DNA of 64,000 bases from Chaetorhynchus papuensis (taxonomy: Eukaryota; Chordata; Aves; Passeriformes; Rhipiduridae). A program made the position numbers and the translations under genes. Under the pieces are notes generated by a model. It worked only from the letters and a program-made list of their open reading frames with translations, had not been told where the DNA came from and made no database searches. Below are positions 14,297 to 25,381 of this stretch, piece after piece. Location of the stretch: assembly GCA_013396525.1 (NCBI GenBank), contig VWYX01000409.1, positions 248,001-312,000 on the forward strand, written 5' to 3'. Each line of letters starts with the position of its first letter. Within the stretch, counting starts at the first letter, position 1.

Positions 14297-16934
14297 TAGC
14301 TGTGCCTGAGTAGGTTAAACATTTGCACTACTTGCCAGTGGGTTTTCTGTTTACTTCCTTGCTTTCTTTGTAGGACTTTCCTCTATTATCCTTCAAGAGG
14401 CAGCAGTGTTAGGATGCTGTGTAAAATTTTCAGGCAAGTGCTGGGGCCCGCTTAACAAAAACATGCGTCTTATTTATGATGTGTCAAATTACTGTTCTGA
14501 GAGTAGACCTTTTAGGTTGCATTCAGCCTTTAATTTGACTGAATTTAAATAGCATAAAATGCCTTTCAGTTGAAACTTGGCTTGCATATTGCATCTCTCA
14601 TTTCAATGAAAAACATTCACATGCAAATACGGTTTGTTTGGACTGAGTGCAAATGCCACTATCATGACTGATGAAGGCTTTTGATCACACATCTACAAAC
14701 TGAAACCCTAAAAAGGAAGAGGCTATTTGGACTGGCAACTGCAGTGCCATGAATTATTTAGTTCCCATTATTCATAAATCTCTTTGAAGAGAAGGCGTAT
14801 GAGGTTTTTATGGCAGAGTAGTCATAGTTGTGTTGCCAGTTTCTATTTAGGCTGTGGCTGCATGTGCAAACTTCTTCTAAACTGCAAGGATTGTGCTGAA
14901 TGTGAAAGAGTTGTGTGGAGGAAATGATCAGGAGTGGCCCTGAAAGGCTTCTCTGGTTTCCTGGGATGAGAATGGGGATGTTCTGTTGTTCCTGTCTGCT
15001 GTGGTGGGCTCCCAAGAGGTGTTCAAGGCAAGAACATGTCGAGACAATTTGGTGAGCTGTGCACTAAGTTGCTGAGGACCTGATTGACTCTTGCAGGGCA
15101 CGTGTTCTGGAGTGCAGCTGGAGTTTGTGCTGTGCTCATTCACTGAACTGCGAGTGTCTTTGGGCTGTGCACTGCCAGCCAGACAAAACCAGCAATGCCG
15201 CCCTCCTCTCTGCGTTCTTTCGCTCTGTATCTTCTGTTGTGCAACGTCTGTGTTAGTAATGGGTGGCATTCCAAAATATTTCCTCCCTTTCCAGTGGTGA
15301 TCGAAGCTAAACACTATATAAACACTGTTCTTCTCTAAAGGGAGACTGAGTGCTTGTTTAGCTCAGTGTAATTGTGTAATAATGTTGTCTAGAAGATGCA
15401 CGTTGGCAGAGTTGTCAAGGAACGAGTTAGAAATACCCAGTAGTGACTTGTTTATTTGCCTTGCAGACTAGTTTGGTGTCTGGGAGAGCGAGGGGTAGAG
15501 GGTGTGTGTGTGTGTCCATTTTTGGGATTTGTTTGTTTGTTTTTCAGTAGGATTTCAGATTGCATTACTGAGGAGTACCTTGAGTAATGATTTGTCTGAC
15601 TTGTGTCCTTCCCAAGGCATTATAGAACTCACATTATGAGTCAAAATACTGTGAAGACTCAACATGCAACTGCTGTGCAGTTCAGAAAGGTACAGGATTC
15701 ACAAATAATTTCTTTACCACAACACATTCGTCATTGTAGGAGTAGTAAGAATAGTTTAGTTCCTAAGTCTTAATTAAAGAGGATTACCTGAAGAATCACA
15801 TAATTTTCTGTAAATAATCACTCTGACTGTACTTAGTCATTAATTTCCTAAAATGATATTTTTTCTGATATTATTCAAAAGTTTCTCAAAAGTATTCCAT
15901 CTTGTCATCTTTCCACATTATCATTTTTCATTTTCAATTGACTGGACACATTTCTTTTTTTACCTCCCTGTTTTTTTAATTTTTTCTTGTTGACTTTGAA
16001 GAACTGGGTTGTTTGGTTTTTTTTTTGGTCATCTGTAATTTTCAATTCATCTTATTATATTAACTTGCTACCTGTCCTAGACTCAGATTTTCAAGATCCT
16101 GTGCTACATACAAGCCACAATCCTTCAGTCTTTTCTTTTTCATTCCACCAAAGCCACAGAACTTGCAGAATGTTGTTTTTCTCCCTTCATTTATTTCTAG
16201 CAGTCACCCAGCAGCTCATGTTTGGTGCTGCATCTACAGTGGTCCATGGACCATTTTTGATGTGTCTGTTTGCCAGCTGCTTGTGCTGACTGCACTTTCA
16301 CTGTGAGTACACACCCTGCTAAGGATGTTCTCTAATAAGTCCTTATTTTGATGGCTCTCAGGCAAAACTGAGCTGTTCATTAAATGTATCTGCTCTGCTT
16401 TTGAGCTATGGCCAGTGTGTACATCTACTGTAAACCCAGATCAGTTCTTAAATGATTCTTGCCTGTAGAGTTTCAGAATGGTGGCAGTATAATTGAAGGA
16501 GAAATAGAAACGTGTTTAATGCTCAGATCGACTCAAAATGGGGCTCATGTCAATATTAAAAGTATAATATTTGGAACGATGATGGCTTTTTGAAACTTTC
16601 ATTTGTAAGCTTTTTAAACAGTGTTTGAAGTTCTGAATTTAATATTGGGGGTTTTTTGGGTTTTTCTTCTGTCTGAAAAATGTAATGGCTGTTTTATGAG
16701 TTTTCATATTCTAAATATCCAGGTTTATGCTTGTAGATTCTGGTATTCATTCCCCCAGCTCATTTGAATGATTGTCTTGTGTTTCTTCATACAAGAGGAG
16801 AGTGGGTGTGGGGTTGAAGTCTTAAATCTGGAATTGTGAATTGCTTCAGTTTGTGGATTTTCAGCTGTATTTCTCATAACTGTGGGAAACTTGTGGAATA
16901 GCTGACTAACTGTATTAGTTTGGATATTCAACAC

Positions 16935-16958
16935 AAGTATACATATATATGTATACTT
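16935..16958. repeat. 24-bp perfect palindrome
   Basis: The arm AAGTATACATAT is followed without spacer by its exact reverse complement. It is AT-rich and could extrude as a cruciform or form a hairpin in RNA. Confidence 0.95.
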
Positions 16959-16995
16959 TAGCATAAGATTAGAACTGTATACAGGAAATGAAATG

Positions 16996-17028
16996 GTCTT
17001 GGTTTTGGTTTTGGTTTTTTTTTTTTTA
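16996..17028. repeat. T/G-rich low-complexity tract
   Basis: Three or more TTTTGG units ending in a T12-13 run. Confidence 0.85.
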
Positions 17029-17557
17029 ATGAGTAGTCAATTGCTAAGTTAATGCATATAGTCAGGTGAAATTTCAGATATGCAATGTAAAATGGTGTCA
17101 GGTTAAAAAAGATAAATAGCAAGGATGAAATTTATCTCTGGACTGTGCATTCCTATAAAATATAATTCCTTATTTACATGTCTCACCCAACCTACAAAAG
17201 TAAGTCCTGCTTAGTAAGTCTTGCCAAAGCAGATTTTTTACCTTAACAGCACTAGCAGGCATCACATTTGATACTGGCTGACAAAATGGAGTGGCACTGA
17301 GTCTTTTCTGTTTCCAGCACTGGAGTCCTTTGTTGTAAAGCCACATACAGAGAAAAAGATAGTAGGTAGCCTTATTTTTGGGCACGGTTATGAGTAGCAG
17401 ATGATGAATTGCAGTCAAATATTTGGACATTGGGTATGGCATGCTGTCTTAATGGGGTTTTTTTTATAGTTTATCTGTGTTTCTTGAACTGTTAAAAAAA
17501 TGTAGAAAAAAAACCAACAGTAAGTTACATTAAAAAATGCAAGAGTTTTGTGGAACT

Positions 17558-17600
17558 TTGTTTTCTTTTGGTTTGTTTGGTTTTTGTTTTTTTTTTTTTT
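17558..17600. repeat. T/G-rich low-complexity tract
   Basis: TTTTGGTTTGTTTGGTTTTT passing into a long T run. Its composition is like the other tracts in this intron. Confidence 0.85.
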
Positions 17601-18058
17601 AATATTACTTCACTAATGGCATTATGATAGAGTTGAAAGATTCACCTTATGTTCCCCATTATCCAAACTGGAATAGATGCTATAAATAAATCATATAGAA
17701 TGCAATGTTTATTCCTGCCACGTTTCTGAGGATAAATGACAAAGTATGTTTGAAATGGAGTCATTTGACTATGGTTAGTACTGTTTTGGAGTGAGGGGTT
17801 ATTTTTTCTGTATTTAGGGGTCTTTAAAAAATACCATATTTGGTTTGCTAGTAGATATGAAATTCCAATTCTTCAGTCACAGAAGTGCTTAGATTTAGGC
17901 CACAGATGTCCATGGAAACCTAAGAAAATCCAGTTGTTTGAGCAGTGAGCTGAGTTTATGATGGTATTTTTTAAATCAGTCTTGTCAGTTACCTAAGTTT
18001 GTCTCTTAGTATCTGGAAAAGTCTAAATTGAAAATATTTGGGGAATAAAAAAAATCTT

Positions 18059-18192
18059 ATTTTGTTGGGTTCTTTTGTTGGTTGGTTGGGTTTTTTGTTT
18101 TGTTTTTTTGGTTGGGTTTTGTTGTTGTTGTTTTGGTTGGGGTTTTTATTTGTTTGTTTTTGGGTTTTGTTTTGCTTTTATTTTTTTTTTTA
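18059..18192. repeat. T/G-rich low-complexity tract (longest in window)
   Basis: About 130 nt of nearly pure T and G, with local GTT trinucleotide repeats (about 18119-18131), GGTT repeats (about 18078-18090) and T runs. An open frame through it is an artefact of the composition. Confidence 0.92.
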
Positions 18193-20618
18193 ATTTCATT
18201 TCATGAAGGTTACATAGGAGCTTATTTTCAAATACAAGAACCCTTAAACTTTTGTGGGTTATCAGACATGTGGGCTGTGACTGGAAAGGAGTGCATATAG
18301 GCATAGTTGACCCAGGAAATTTCTATTTGTAATAATGTAGGATAGCATATACTTTATCAAAAACCAAACCTACGTGATACATGGATGTCACAGGTTGCTC
18401 TTGGGTTGAGCAAAATGGACAAGGCATAGTTTGAGGTGTTTTTCATGTGTTGATCTGCCCGTGACAAGAAACAAAAGCTCACTGCTTACAGCTGCTTGTG
18501 CCCAACCACAGCTACCTGATGACTGACAATTTATTTGCTAAGTGTTTCCAAGGAGGATCTTTTCCTTTCTCTTTATTCTGGAGACCTGACAAAAAACACA
18601 GAAGCTGGGCGAGTCTGTGTGTGTGCACGTCCTGTATGACTAACAATTTTGATAGCTTTTTTGAGGGGATGAATGAATATCAAAGCTTTTCAAATATTTG
18701 TTTTAAGTTTGAAAATAACTGTGAGAGAGATCTGAGAGCAGAACTGAGGACTTGCATCTCTGCCTGACACTACCCTGCTTTACAGCCGTGTGGAGTGCTT
18801 AATTCTACTACTCCAGAATTGTCTTTATGCCTACTTCTTAAAACATTCTGTTACCTTGGTAAAATGAAATATAAAAATTGTGTTTACTCTTCTTCATTAA
18901 CTAAATTATTGATTTGGAAGTGAAATTTCTATGATGTTTTATGGAAACACAGCTTATGATAAAATTTCCAAGTTGCAGCTTGCATTGCTTGTCGAAGTTA
19001 CATGTCCAGCTGTATTAAAACATGCAGAAAGTTGGCATTTTGGGACAGGCAAATAGTCTTATCTCAATGCTTTTAAGAGGAACCTTTAGGGCATGATTAT
19101 ATTCATCTTCTATTTTCACTATACAGTAATATACTGTGTGATGTGTTTCCAGCTGCTAATGTGAATCAGCTACAGCTGGAATCCTGAACTCTAGTGATGT
19201 TTAGATTATAAGATGCTTCTGCTGATCTCCATCGTGCCAGTCATAATGACTATTGAGAACAAAATTACTATATTTATACCCTACTTTTCAGAAAGAAAAT
19301 GGAGCTGCGTGTTTTTCCGTATTTTGTGATTCGTATTGCATAATAAATGTTATTGCATGTGATAATCTAGTCACAGCATTAAAACTGAGGAAGGCAGTAA
19401 AGTGCAAGTTGGAAAACCTACATTGAGAAAGTTTAGTTTAGATTATTTTTAAGCACAGAAGAGAAATAATAAATCTTCAGGTTTACAAAGAGTTATATTA
19501 AAGTATGCATTCTGTAGTTTGAACTCCTGGAAGGTGTGAGAAGGGTGAAGGAATTGCACCAGCATCCTACATATGATGGTTGAGTCATATACCAGCAAAA
19601 CAATTTACCACTGAGAGGGACAACTCTGCACTGAAGGAGGTGACCTGGAGAGATTTTGAAGTCCCCATCACCAAATGTTCTAACTATATATTAGGCAATC
19701 TGTTAGGAGGGGTCTCAGGATAACTCATGATGCTTCAAACCCACAGGATGCAGTAGCTGACATCCTCATAACCCTTCCAATTTGCATTTTTGTCCCTTTT
19801 TCAGTCGTATCTTCAGGACCGTTTTATGTTTCTGAGGGAGATTAACCGATGTCCTTTTAGGAACTTGTGTTTTAAGATAGAGTGATGCAGAGATAGAACA
19901 CATAATAAATAAAATAAAATAAAAGAAGGTCATGTGTTTGAATTCCATACATATGCATGACTGCACAGATTTTTAGTGGTTATATAAATAAAGAGAGGAA
20001 GGCTTATCTAGGAATATATGCGTTTTGATTACATCTGCAAATGCCACTACCTGATATTTTAGGAATCTCCATGAGAAGAGTGTGCAGAACTTATGTATAG
20101 AAATAATATTCACTGTAAAATGCAAAATCATAGTAATAAAGGCAATCAAGTGAAAGATCAGAGAATCAGAAGTAAGCAAATGTACCTATGCCGATGTATC
20201 TAGGTTTTTTTTAACTACATCCCAAGCTAAAAGAACTCCCAAGATCCCATGTTTCTGTTGTTCACTCTTCAAGTCCAAGCAGCAATGTCTTCCCGAATTC
20301 AGGAGCCTCTAATTCCCACCATGAATTTCAGGTGATGGTGGTGGTTTGTTTCTCCTTCAGCGGCTTTTGGAAAAAGGCTGGTTTTGAAAGGGAGGGTGGG
20401 AAGGATTCTGCATTGCAGCACATGTGGGTGTCTTGGTTTGAATGGGTCTCTAGTCTGAGAGAGCCTAATAATTTGCATTATTTTCTGGAGGAAATGATCC
20501 TGCTAAGGCCTTCTGTCACACAGGGGAGCTTTTCCAGTCAGAGATTCAGAGCTGGCATTTAGGTGACCTAAATGATCAGTGATAATCTGTCAGTTTATCC
20601 AAAGGGAAAAAATGCAGT

Positions 20619-20643
20619 TGTCGTCGTCATCATCATCATCATC
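20619..20643. repeat. (TCG)n(TCA)n trinucleotide repeat
   Basis: A few TCG units pass directly into five or so TCA units. It is a short interrupted trinucleotide microsatellite whose CG-containing part probably records CpG decay of one unit type into the other. Confidence 0.85.
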
Positions 20644-20755
20644 CTAAAATTAAAAAGAAAATTCTAAATTTAGGCAGTGTAAGAATACTTAGGTTTCTTT
20701 TAAAAACTGGAAATCTGAATTACATGTTGGATGTGTTGGGGAGCAGAGCTGCATG

Positions 20756-20820
20756 GGGTTTTTTTGTTGTTGTTGGGAGGTTTTTTTGTTGTTTTTTCCT
20801 TTTATTTTGTGGGGTGGTGG
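20756..20820. repeat. T/G-rich low-complexity tract
   Basis: GGTTTTTTTGTTGTTGTTGG followed by more T and G runs. Confidence 0.85.
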
Positions 20821-22371
20821 AGTTTATTTCTGCTGCTTCTCTGATCATTTTTCACAGTCCATGATAAGAGATTTTAAGGCTGGAATGAAAATACAAATGA
20901 ATAAATGAGTTCATCACCGACTGGTGATGTGTTATTTTTTATTGAAGATGAGAGGACCTCCAGAATAGCTGGAACTGTAGGTTACTATATTTGGGAGAAA
21001 ATCAGTGAAATGTACTTTATAAATGTGACTTTCATCTTGTTTTTTTTCTTGAATACAGTATTTAGTCATTATAACATTTAAATATTATAGTGTTTGTTCC
21101 TCTGTCTGTCATCTTAGTGCATCCAGTAGGTGAAATGGTAACAAGACTGACCTCAAATCTTTCACTTCCCTTTTTCTTTCCCCTTATTTTTTGAAATAAA
21201 AGGTTAGGTTGGCTGGATATCTGGGGGAAATACTTTTTTCCCTTTTTTTATTTTTATTGAGTTATTGAAGTAATTGGACGGATGTGGTTTTCTCCAAAGA
21301 CAAAAGACAAAACTCCAAATCGAATAATAAATCACATATGAGAGAAAAATAAAATAAAAGCTATATCAAATCTGTCTAAAAGTGTCTACAAAATTGAACA
21401 GTGCAGAGACGGCTGAGTGTGGAGAAAATATTGAACAACTTGTAGCCACCATTTATCAAAGAATGTAATTTAACAATTGTTGGCATACAAAAAGCAAGAA
21501 GTCAGATGTATCACAGAAAATAAAGCACAATACATTATTGCTATTTGAGAGCAAGGGCATATTAGGATTTTTGAAATTTGAAGCTAGGTTTTTACATTCA
21601 GGCAATGATTTTTAAAAAGATTGTTTCAGCAGCACTGCTATGGCAGGATTACTTTTCTGACTGAAAAATGCCCTAAAAACATCAGCTCTGTGAAATTTAG
21701 CTTCCACGATAGAGCACCTGGCACAGTTCTCCTCCCCTTTTTGGATCTCTCGTAGGGGGACTGACCTTGACTTCTTGCTGTTCTGTGATCCCCTCACTCA
21801 CAAGACCTTTCCCTGGTGGCCAAGCCTTTTGTTTTACATCTGCTGTGACCTCAAGAGCCTTCAGAAAATACAGTGCTGTTTAACCTTGCTAGAGAAAATA
21901 GAAGAGATTTATTTCTCAGCCTTACCTAGAAATCTAGTAGCTCTGTCATGCCTTTCAACCCGACTTCTGAAAATACGGTCTTTCTCCCTAATTTGTCTTT
22001 TCTTCTTTGGTCTTTAAAATTTTTCCTTAAATTCCAAAAAAGTCACTGTTCACACTTTGCTATAGTATGTCTGCCTGTCCAGCATAATTTTCCTAAGAAA
22101 GACAAAACAGAATAACTAAAGATAAATGCCCTTATAAATGTTCTTTTTTTTTTTTTTTTACAGATATCCCTGACCATAGGGAAATATCAGAAGTCATTGT
22201 TTTTCCTTTTTATCCGTTTACTGATTGGCTTCTTAATTTAGACAAAGAAAGTATGCCAGTCATATACAGCAAATTCCAGATTTTAGGTTACATTGTGCCC
22301 AAAAATTATTACTGACCAATCCTAAACCATTTTATTTGTATTAAGGAAGTTTCAAATCAGTGTCCTGGTAT

Positions 22372-22393
22372 AGTAGTATATACATATACTACT
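22372..22393. repeat. Inverted repeat, 10-bp arms with 2-nt spacer
   Basis: AGTAGTATAT and ATATACTACT are exact reverse complements separated by AC. It is AT-rich, and function is unknown. Confidence 0.92.
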
Positions 22394-23383
22394 TTGAGGC
22401 GAGGTAGACTCAGCGCCTTGAAGAGTTTCTTTCTTTTGTCAGCCAGCAAGGAAGTTTAGGTGGGGAAAAAGAGAATGTGTTATGTGAAATGTGGATTAAT
22501 CATCTGACTTGCTGAAGATTTAAAGCAAAAGTGGGTTCTTTGACTGTAACGTTGTTTGTTGGAACCTACAGGTCTTTTGTCACTGACATCAGTGGCATAA
22601 AAAGCTGAGTTTTCCCGTATCTGGTGCTCCAACCAAGATCTCAGCTTCCCTCTGCTAAATTTCAGTCTTGATGATGCTCATTCGAAACATTTATCTATGC
22701 TTGTCTTCTATGGCTTTTCATGTAATAATAATAGGTGGGTAAAATTTTTCAAACATAATGGATACAGGTTGAAAATTGCCTTCTCTTTACGGAGTGACAA
22801 GGAGAGTAAAGAGGGAAGAGAGGAGAATTCTTTCACCTTTGAAAAAAAGAAAAACTCACCTCGGTGTTAGCAATGAAAGGGAATTTTCCCTCACGCTAGG
22901 TATCAAAAAGATGGAAACAGCTCCAGCTAGTTGCCTTTTGGGGGCAGAATTATATTTTGAAAGACCATTCTCAGCTAATTTGGCTGTTGTGCAGTTTGAA
23001 CTTTACGAATTGACTTGTAATTGGACCATGCTGTCAATGGGAAAAATTTACAAGTATTGAACATGACATTTTTAAGAAGGTTACTGTCATCTAGTCCTCT
23101 ATTAGTGGATTTGCAGAGAGTTATAATTGGCCTAACAAGCCTAGTAACCTGTTCTACTTCCAATTATAATGTACAACCTCATTTATATCTTTTCTTTATT
23201 TACTGATAGGTAATAATTCTCTGTCTAGTGCACGTGCTTCAAAGTAAAGCTGTCTCATCATGGAATGTGTGAATTGTTTTAATACACATGCATATTTGTA
23301 CCCATGCACATAAATTGTATCACTTACATATGAATGTAACTGTGTGTATATATATTCTGAAGAATTCAAGTAGATTTTTTTTT

Positions 23384-23453
23384 AATATATATATGTTTAT
23401 ATATTGTGTGTATATATATATATATATACATACACAAATATATCTTTTTATTC
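23384..23453. repeat. (TA)n/(TG) dinucleotide microsatellite
   Basis: Interrupted AT dinucleotide array with a TGTG interruption and a TATACATACACAAATATA tail. Probably length-polymorphic. Confidence 0.9.
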
Positions 23454-24110
23454 TGTTTAATAAAGTACAAGGTCTCCTGTTGCTTTTAAATTTCTGGTGG
23501 ACAGGGAGATAGTGTTTTCTCCAGACCTTTGTTAAGTTTATGTGATTATTCTGGCTAGAAGTGATAATGCATTTGTGTAGAGGTAATTCTCGGGACTGAA
23601 AAAGAAGGGGAAGCGTGAGAAAATGAACAGGTTGATGAACTCAGTGCATTCATTATCAACTTAGATTTGCATGAAGGAGAAACTGTTCACTTCTTATAAA
23701 ATTAGAATGGCATCATTAATTTTGTTTACTACACAAGCAATTTTTAGTGCGTGTAAGATTTACGGGCAGTTTGCAGGTGCATATGTCTTGTTAAACAGCC
23801 CTATGGAAAGAGCTCTGCAGAAGCATCTGCACTCATTGTACCTCCCCAAAGCAGAGTTTTCGTGTTGTTTTCACAGCAGGGAGAATGTTGGCAAGTCACA
23901 ATGGTGAATCTGGAAGTTAACGAGGGATCAGTGAAGAAATTTAAAAAAAAAAAAAAAGAAAAAAAAAAGCAGCTAGGGAACTGATATTTTGATGCATTCA
24001 TAAAGTTAAAAGTTTCAGGTTTTCGACAATTTTTTCATATATGGCAGCTTGACTTTGCTGCTATGAACTCCATGCTTGTCTTAGTGAAGACTAACTGGTG
24101 AGGCACCAGA

Positions 24111-24211
24111 CCAAAAAAGAAAAACAAAACAAAACAAAAACAACAAACAAACAAACAAACAAAAAAAACCAAACAAACAAAAAAACCCACAAAAAACCCA
24201 AAGCAACAAAC
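24111..24211. repeat. A/C-rich low-complexity tract with (AAAC)n
   Basis: About 100 nt almost only of A and C, including AAAAC and AAAC tandem units around 24122-24162. It is the opposite-strand counterpart of the T/G-rich tracts. Confidence 0.9.
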
Positions 24212-25261
24212 CTTTTAGATAGGAACAAGGGAAGCAAAGACACCACTGGTCTTCCTTCTTTTTTTCATGTCTTTTGCTATCAAGTCTAGCTGCCTTTGAA
24301 TTGTTAATGTAGTTCTGCCTTACAAGAAGGGCCAGCAGAAGAGGAATTACATCTCTTGGGGTTTTTTCTCTGAGGTACCTCTTTTTGTGGAGATGCTCTT
24401 AAATGAATGCCTTTTCAGAGTGCACTTGAGAGCTTAGAGAGGTGTGGATGGCATCTCTTTGTGTAATTTAATCAATTCCATTAACAGAGTTACTCCATTC
24501 TAACTTTGGGTTCTGAGTAACATTTTATTTCAACAATATTATCCCTGAGCCTCAGAAAACAATGATTCTGTTTATTTTGGTGGTAAAATGGTTGTTAGTG
24601 AAACATTTTAAGCTCCAGTCTTTGTTACCCTGTTGGGCATGAAGGGCTATCAGCATGAAACACTGTGGATTCAGGATACTCAAGGACGGCTGTAGTGTCT
24701 GTCCCTGCTTCTCTGAGTTTGACCACTGGTCGCTGTTGGTTAAAATATCATCTGTTCCTTTTGGTTTGCGTGCTCCATTAGGGTGCAAGAGCAATCAGAG
24801 GATATAGTTTTCAGTGAAGAAAAACAATGATATATAAGAGATTATAAACCTTGGGGTATCTGCAAATTAACCAACGTCTGTTTGCATCAGCTTCGTAGAA
24901 GAATGATTAAAGAAATAGGAGCAAGGAGATGACATAACATTTAGGTATTTCATAATGTACTTTTGGCAAAGCAAATTGTGCTTTAAGTTTTAGAATTCAC
25001 TGATGTGTGTGCATATGTTCTCACCTACTTCTGACTAATGATCGATGTTTTTTCTCCACTCCTCACCATGATTTTTTGAGTGTGTACTCTGGTGTATTTT
25101 GTAACTCCTCAACACATGGTTTCTAACAGAATCATAGATCTGAACTCTCTCACAGCACAGCAGTGTCTCTAATAAATAGGTCAAATAATCTTAGAAACGG
25201 TGTTTGTTAGCTTTGAATCGATAGTGATGAAGTTTCTCTGTGTTCTTACTTGCTCAAACTT

Positions 25262-25316
25262 CTGTCTAATCTATCTTTGTTCTCTTCTTCTTGTGCAATC
25301 TTTTCCTTGCTTCCAG
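25262..25316 (+). promoter_or_regulatory. Microexon 3' splice site: branch-point candidate, long pyrimidine tract, UGC elements, AG
   Basis: A pyrimidine-rich run of about 45 nt ends in the acceptor AG at 25315-25316. A TCTAAT branch-point-like sequence sits at 25265-25270, about 47 nt upstream of the acceptor. The tract contains several UCUU/CUCUU elements, the type bound by the PTB repressor, and two UGC trinucleotides at 25294-25296 and 25308-25310. UGC close to the acceptor is the element class reported for SRRM4-dependent neural microexons. The factor assignments are inference from motif knowledge; only the motifs are seen. Confidence 0.7.
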
Positions 25317-25343
25317 TGGCTGCTACAAAGAACAAAGCTAGAG
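25317..25343 (+). CDS. CADM2: CADM2 27-nt alternative microexon (juxta-signal-peptide insert)
   Basis: The exon lies between a strong acceptor (pyrimidine tract then CCAG) and a consensus donor (GTGAGT). It is 27 nt, phase 1 on both sides, so it can be included or skipped without a frameshift. Read after a first exon ending in G, and joined to the Ig exon at 59666, it gives V-A-A-T-K-N-K-A-R-G-S-Q-G-Q. Mammalian CADM2 isoforms, as I remember them, carry A-A-A-S-K-N-K-V-K-G-S-Q-G-Q at this place, an excellent match in length, phase and pattern. The insert is a small basic spacer between the signal peptide and the first Ig domain of this neuronal adhesion molecule. Its effect is not known to me. 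Substitutions relative to my memory of human are A to V, S to T, V to A and K to R. The segment is too short for a homology search alone; identification rests on the splice sites, phase, residue match and position upstream of the Ig exon. Confidence 0.85.
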
Positions 25344-25349
25344 GTGAGT
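25344..25349 (+). promoter_or_regulatory. Microexon 5' splice site (GTGAGT)
   Basis: The exon ends in AGAG and is followed directly by GTGAGT, close to the U1 consensus. A strong donor with a long repressible pyrimidine tract upstream is common for regulated microexons, which are too short to be defined by ordinary exon enhancers. Confidence 0.8.
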
Positions 25350-25375
25350 TTCTGCCTGCACTCTTCAATTTGCAT

Positions 25376-25381
25376 TGCATG
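25376..25381 (+). promoter_or_regulatory. RBFOX-type UGCAUG element downstream of the microexon
   Basis: TGCATG lies 33 nt past the end of the microexon, in the proximal downstream intron. Known RBFOX biology: UGCAUG in this position promotes inclusion of the upstream exon, chiefly in neurons and muscle. The motif is seen directly; the regulatory role is inferred. A single hexamer can occur by chance, so the location is what gives it weight. Confidence 0.5.

Larger units (their letters stand above)
1..25316 (+). other. CADM2: CADM2 intron upstream of the microexon (5' part of a very long intron)
   Basis: Non-coding sequence leading to the microexon acceptor. It is AT-rich with dense stops in all frames. 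It holds old CR1 scraps (about 5858-5910, 6462-6530, 14231-14296), several T/G-rich low-complexity tracts, homopolymers, two perfect or near-perfect palindromes (16935-16958, 22372-22393) and an AT dinucleotide repeat near 23384-23453. An octamer-type ATGCAAAT occurs at 14621. I searched by eye for a signal-peptide first exon with a phase 1 donor and found none, and no CG-dense stretch suggests a promoter. The true first exon is therefore inferred to lie upstream of this window. That this is intron follows from the two CADM2 exons downstream on the same strand; an unrecognised non-coding RNA cannot be excluded. Confidence 0.8.

Noticed and set aside
14928..15314. Minus-strand frame of 128 codons in a GC-moderate patch
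   Set aside because: No ATG at its start, no domain, no splice context, and antisense to CADM2. Most likely chance.
25125..25200. CR1-like scrap (ACAGAATCATAGATCTGAAC)
   Set aside because: Only about 15 bases resemble a CR1 end and the rest does not follow. Too short to call.
25250..25343. Idea that the microexon is the end of an alternative first exon whose upstream pyrimidine tract encodes a hydrophobic signal peptide
   Set aside because: The pyrimidine tract does read in frame as a hydrophobic stretch, but there is no in-frame ATG (the frame opens at a TTG). The tract ending in CCAG is better explained as a splice acceptor.
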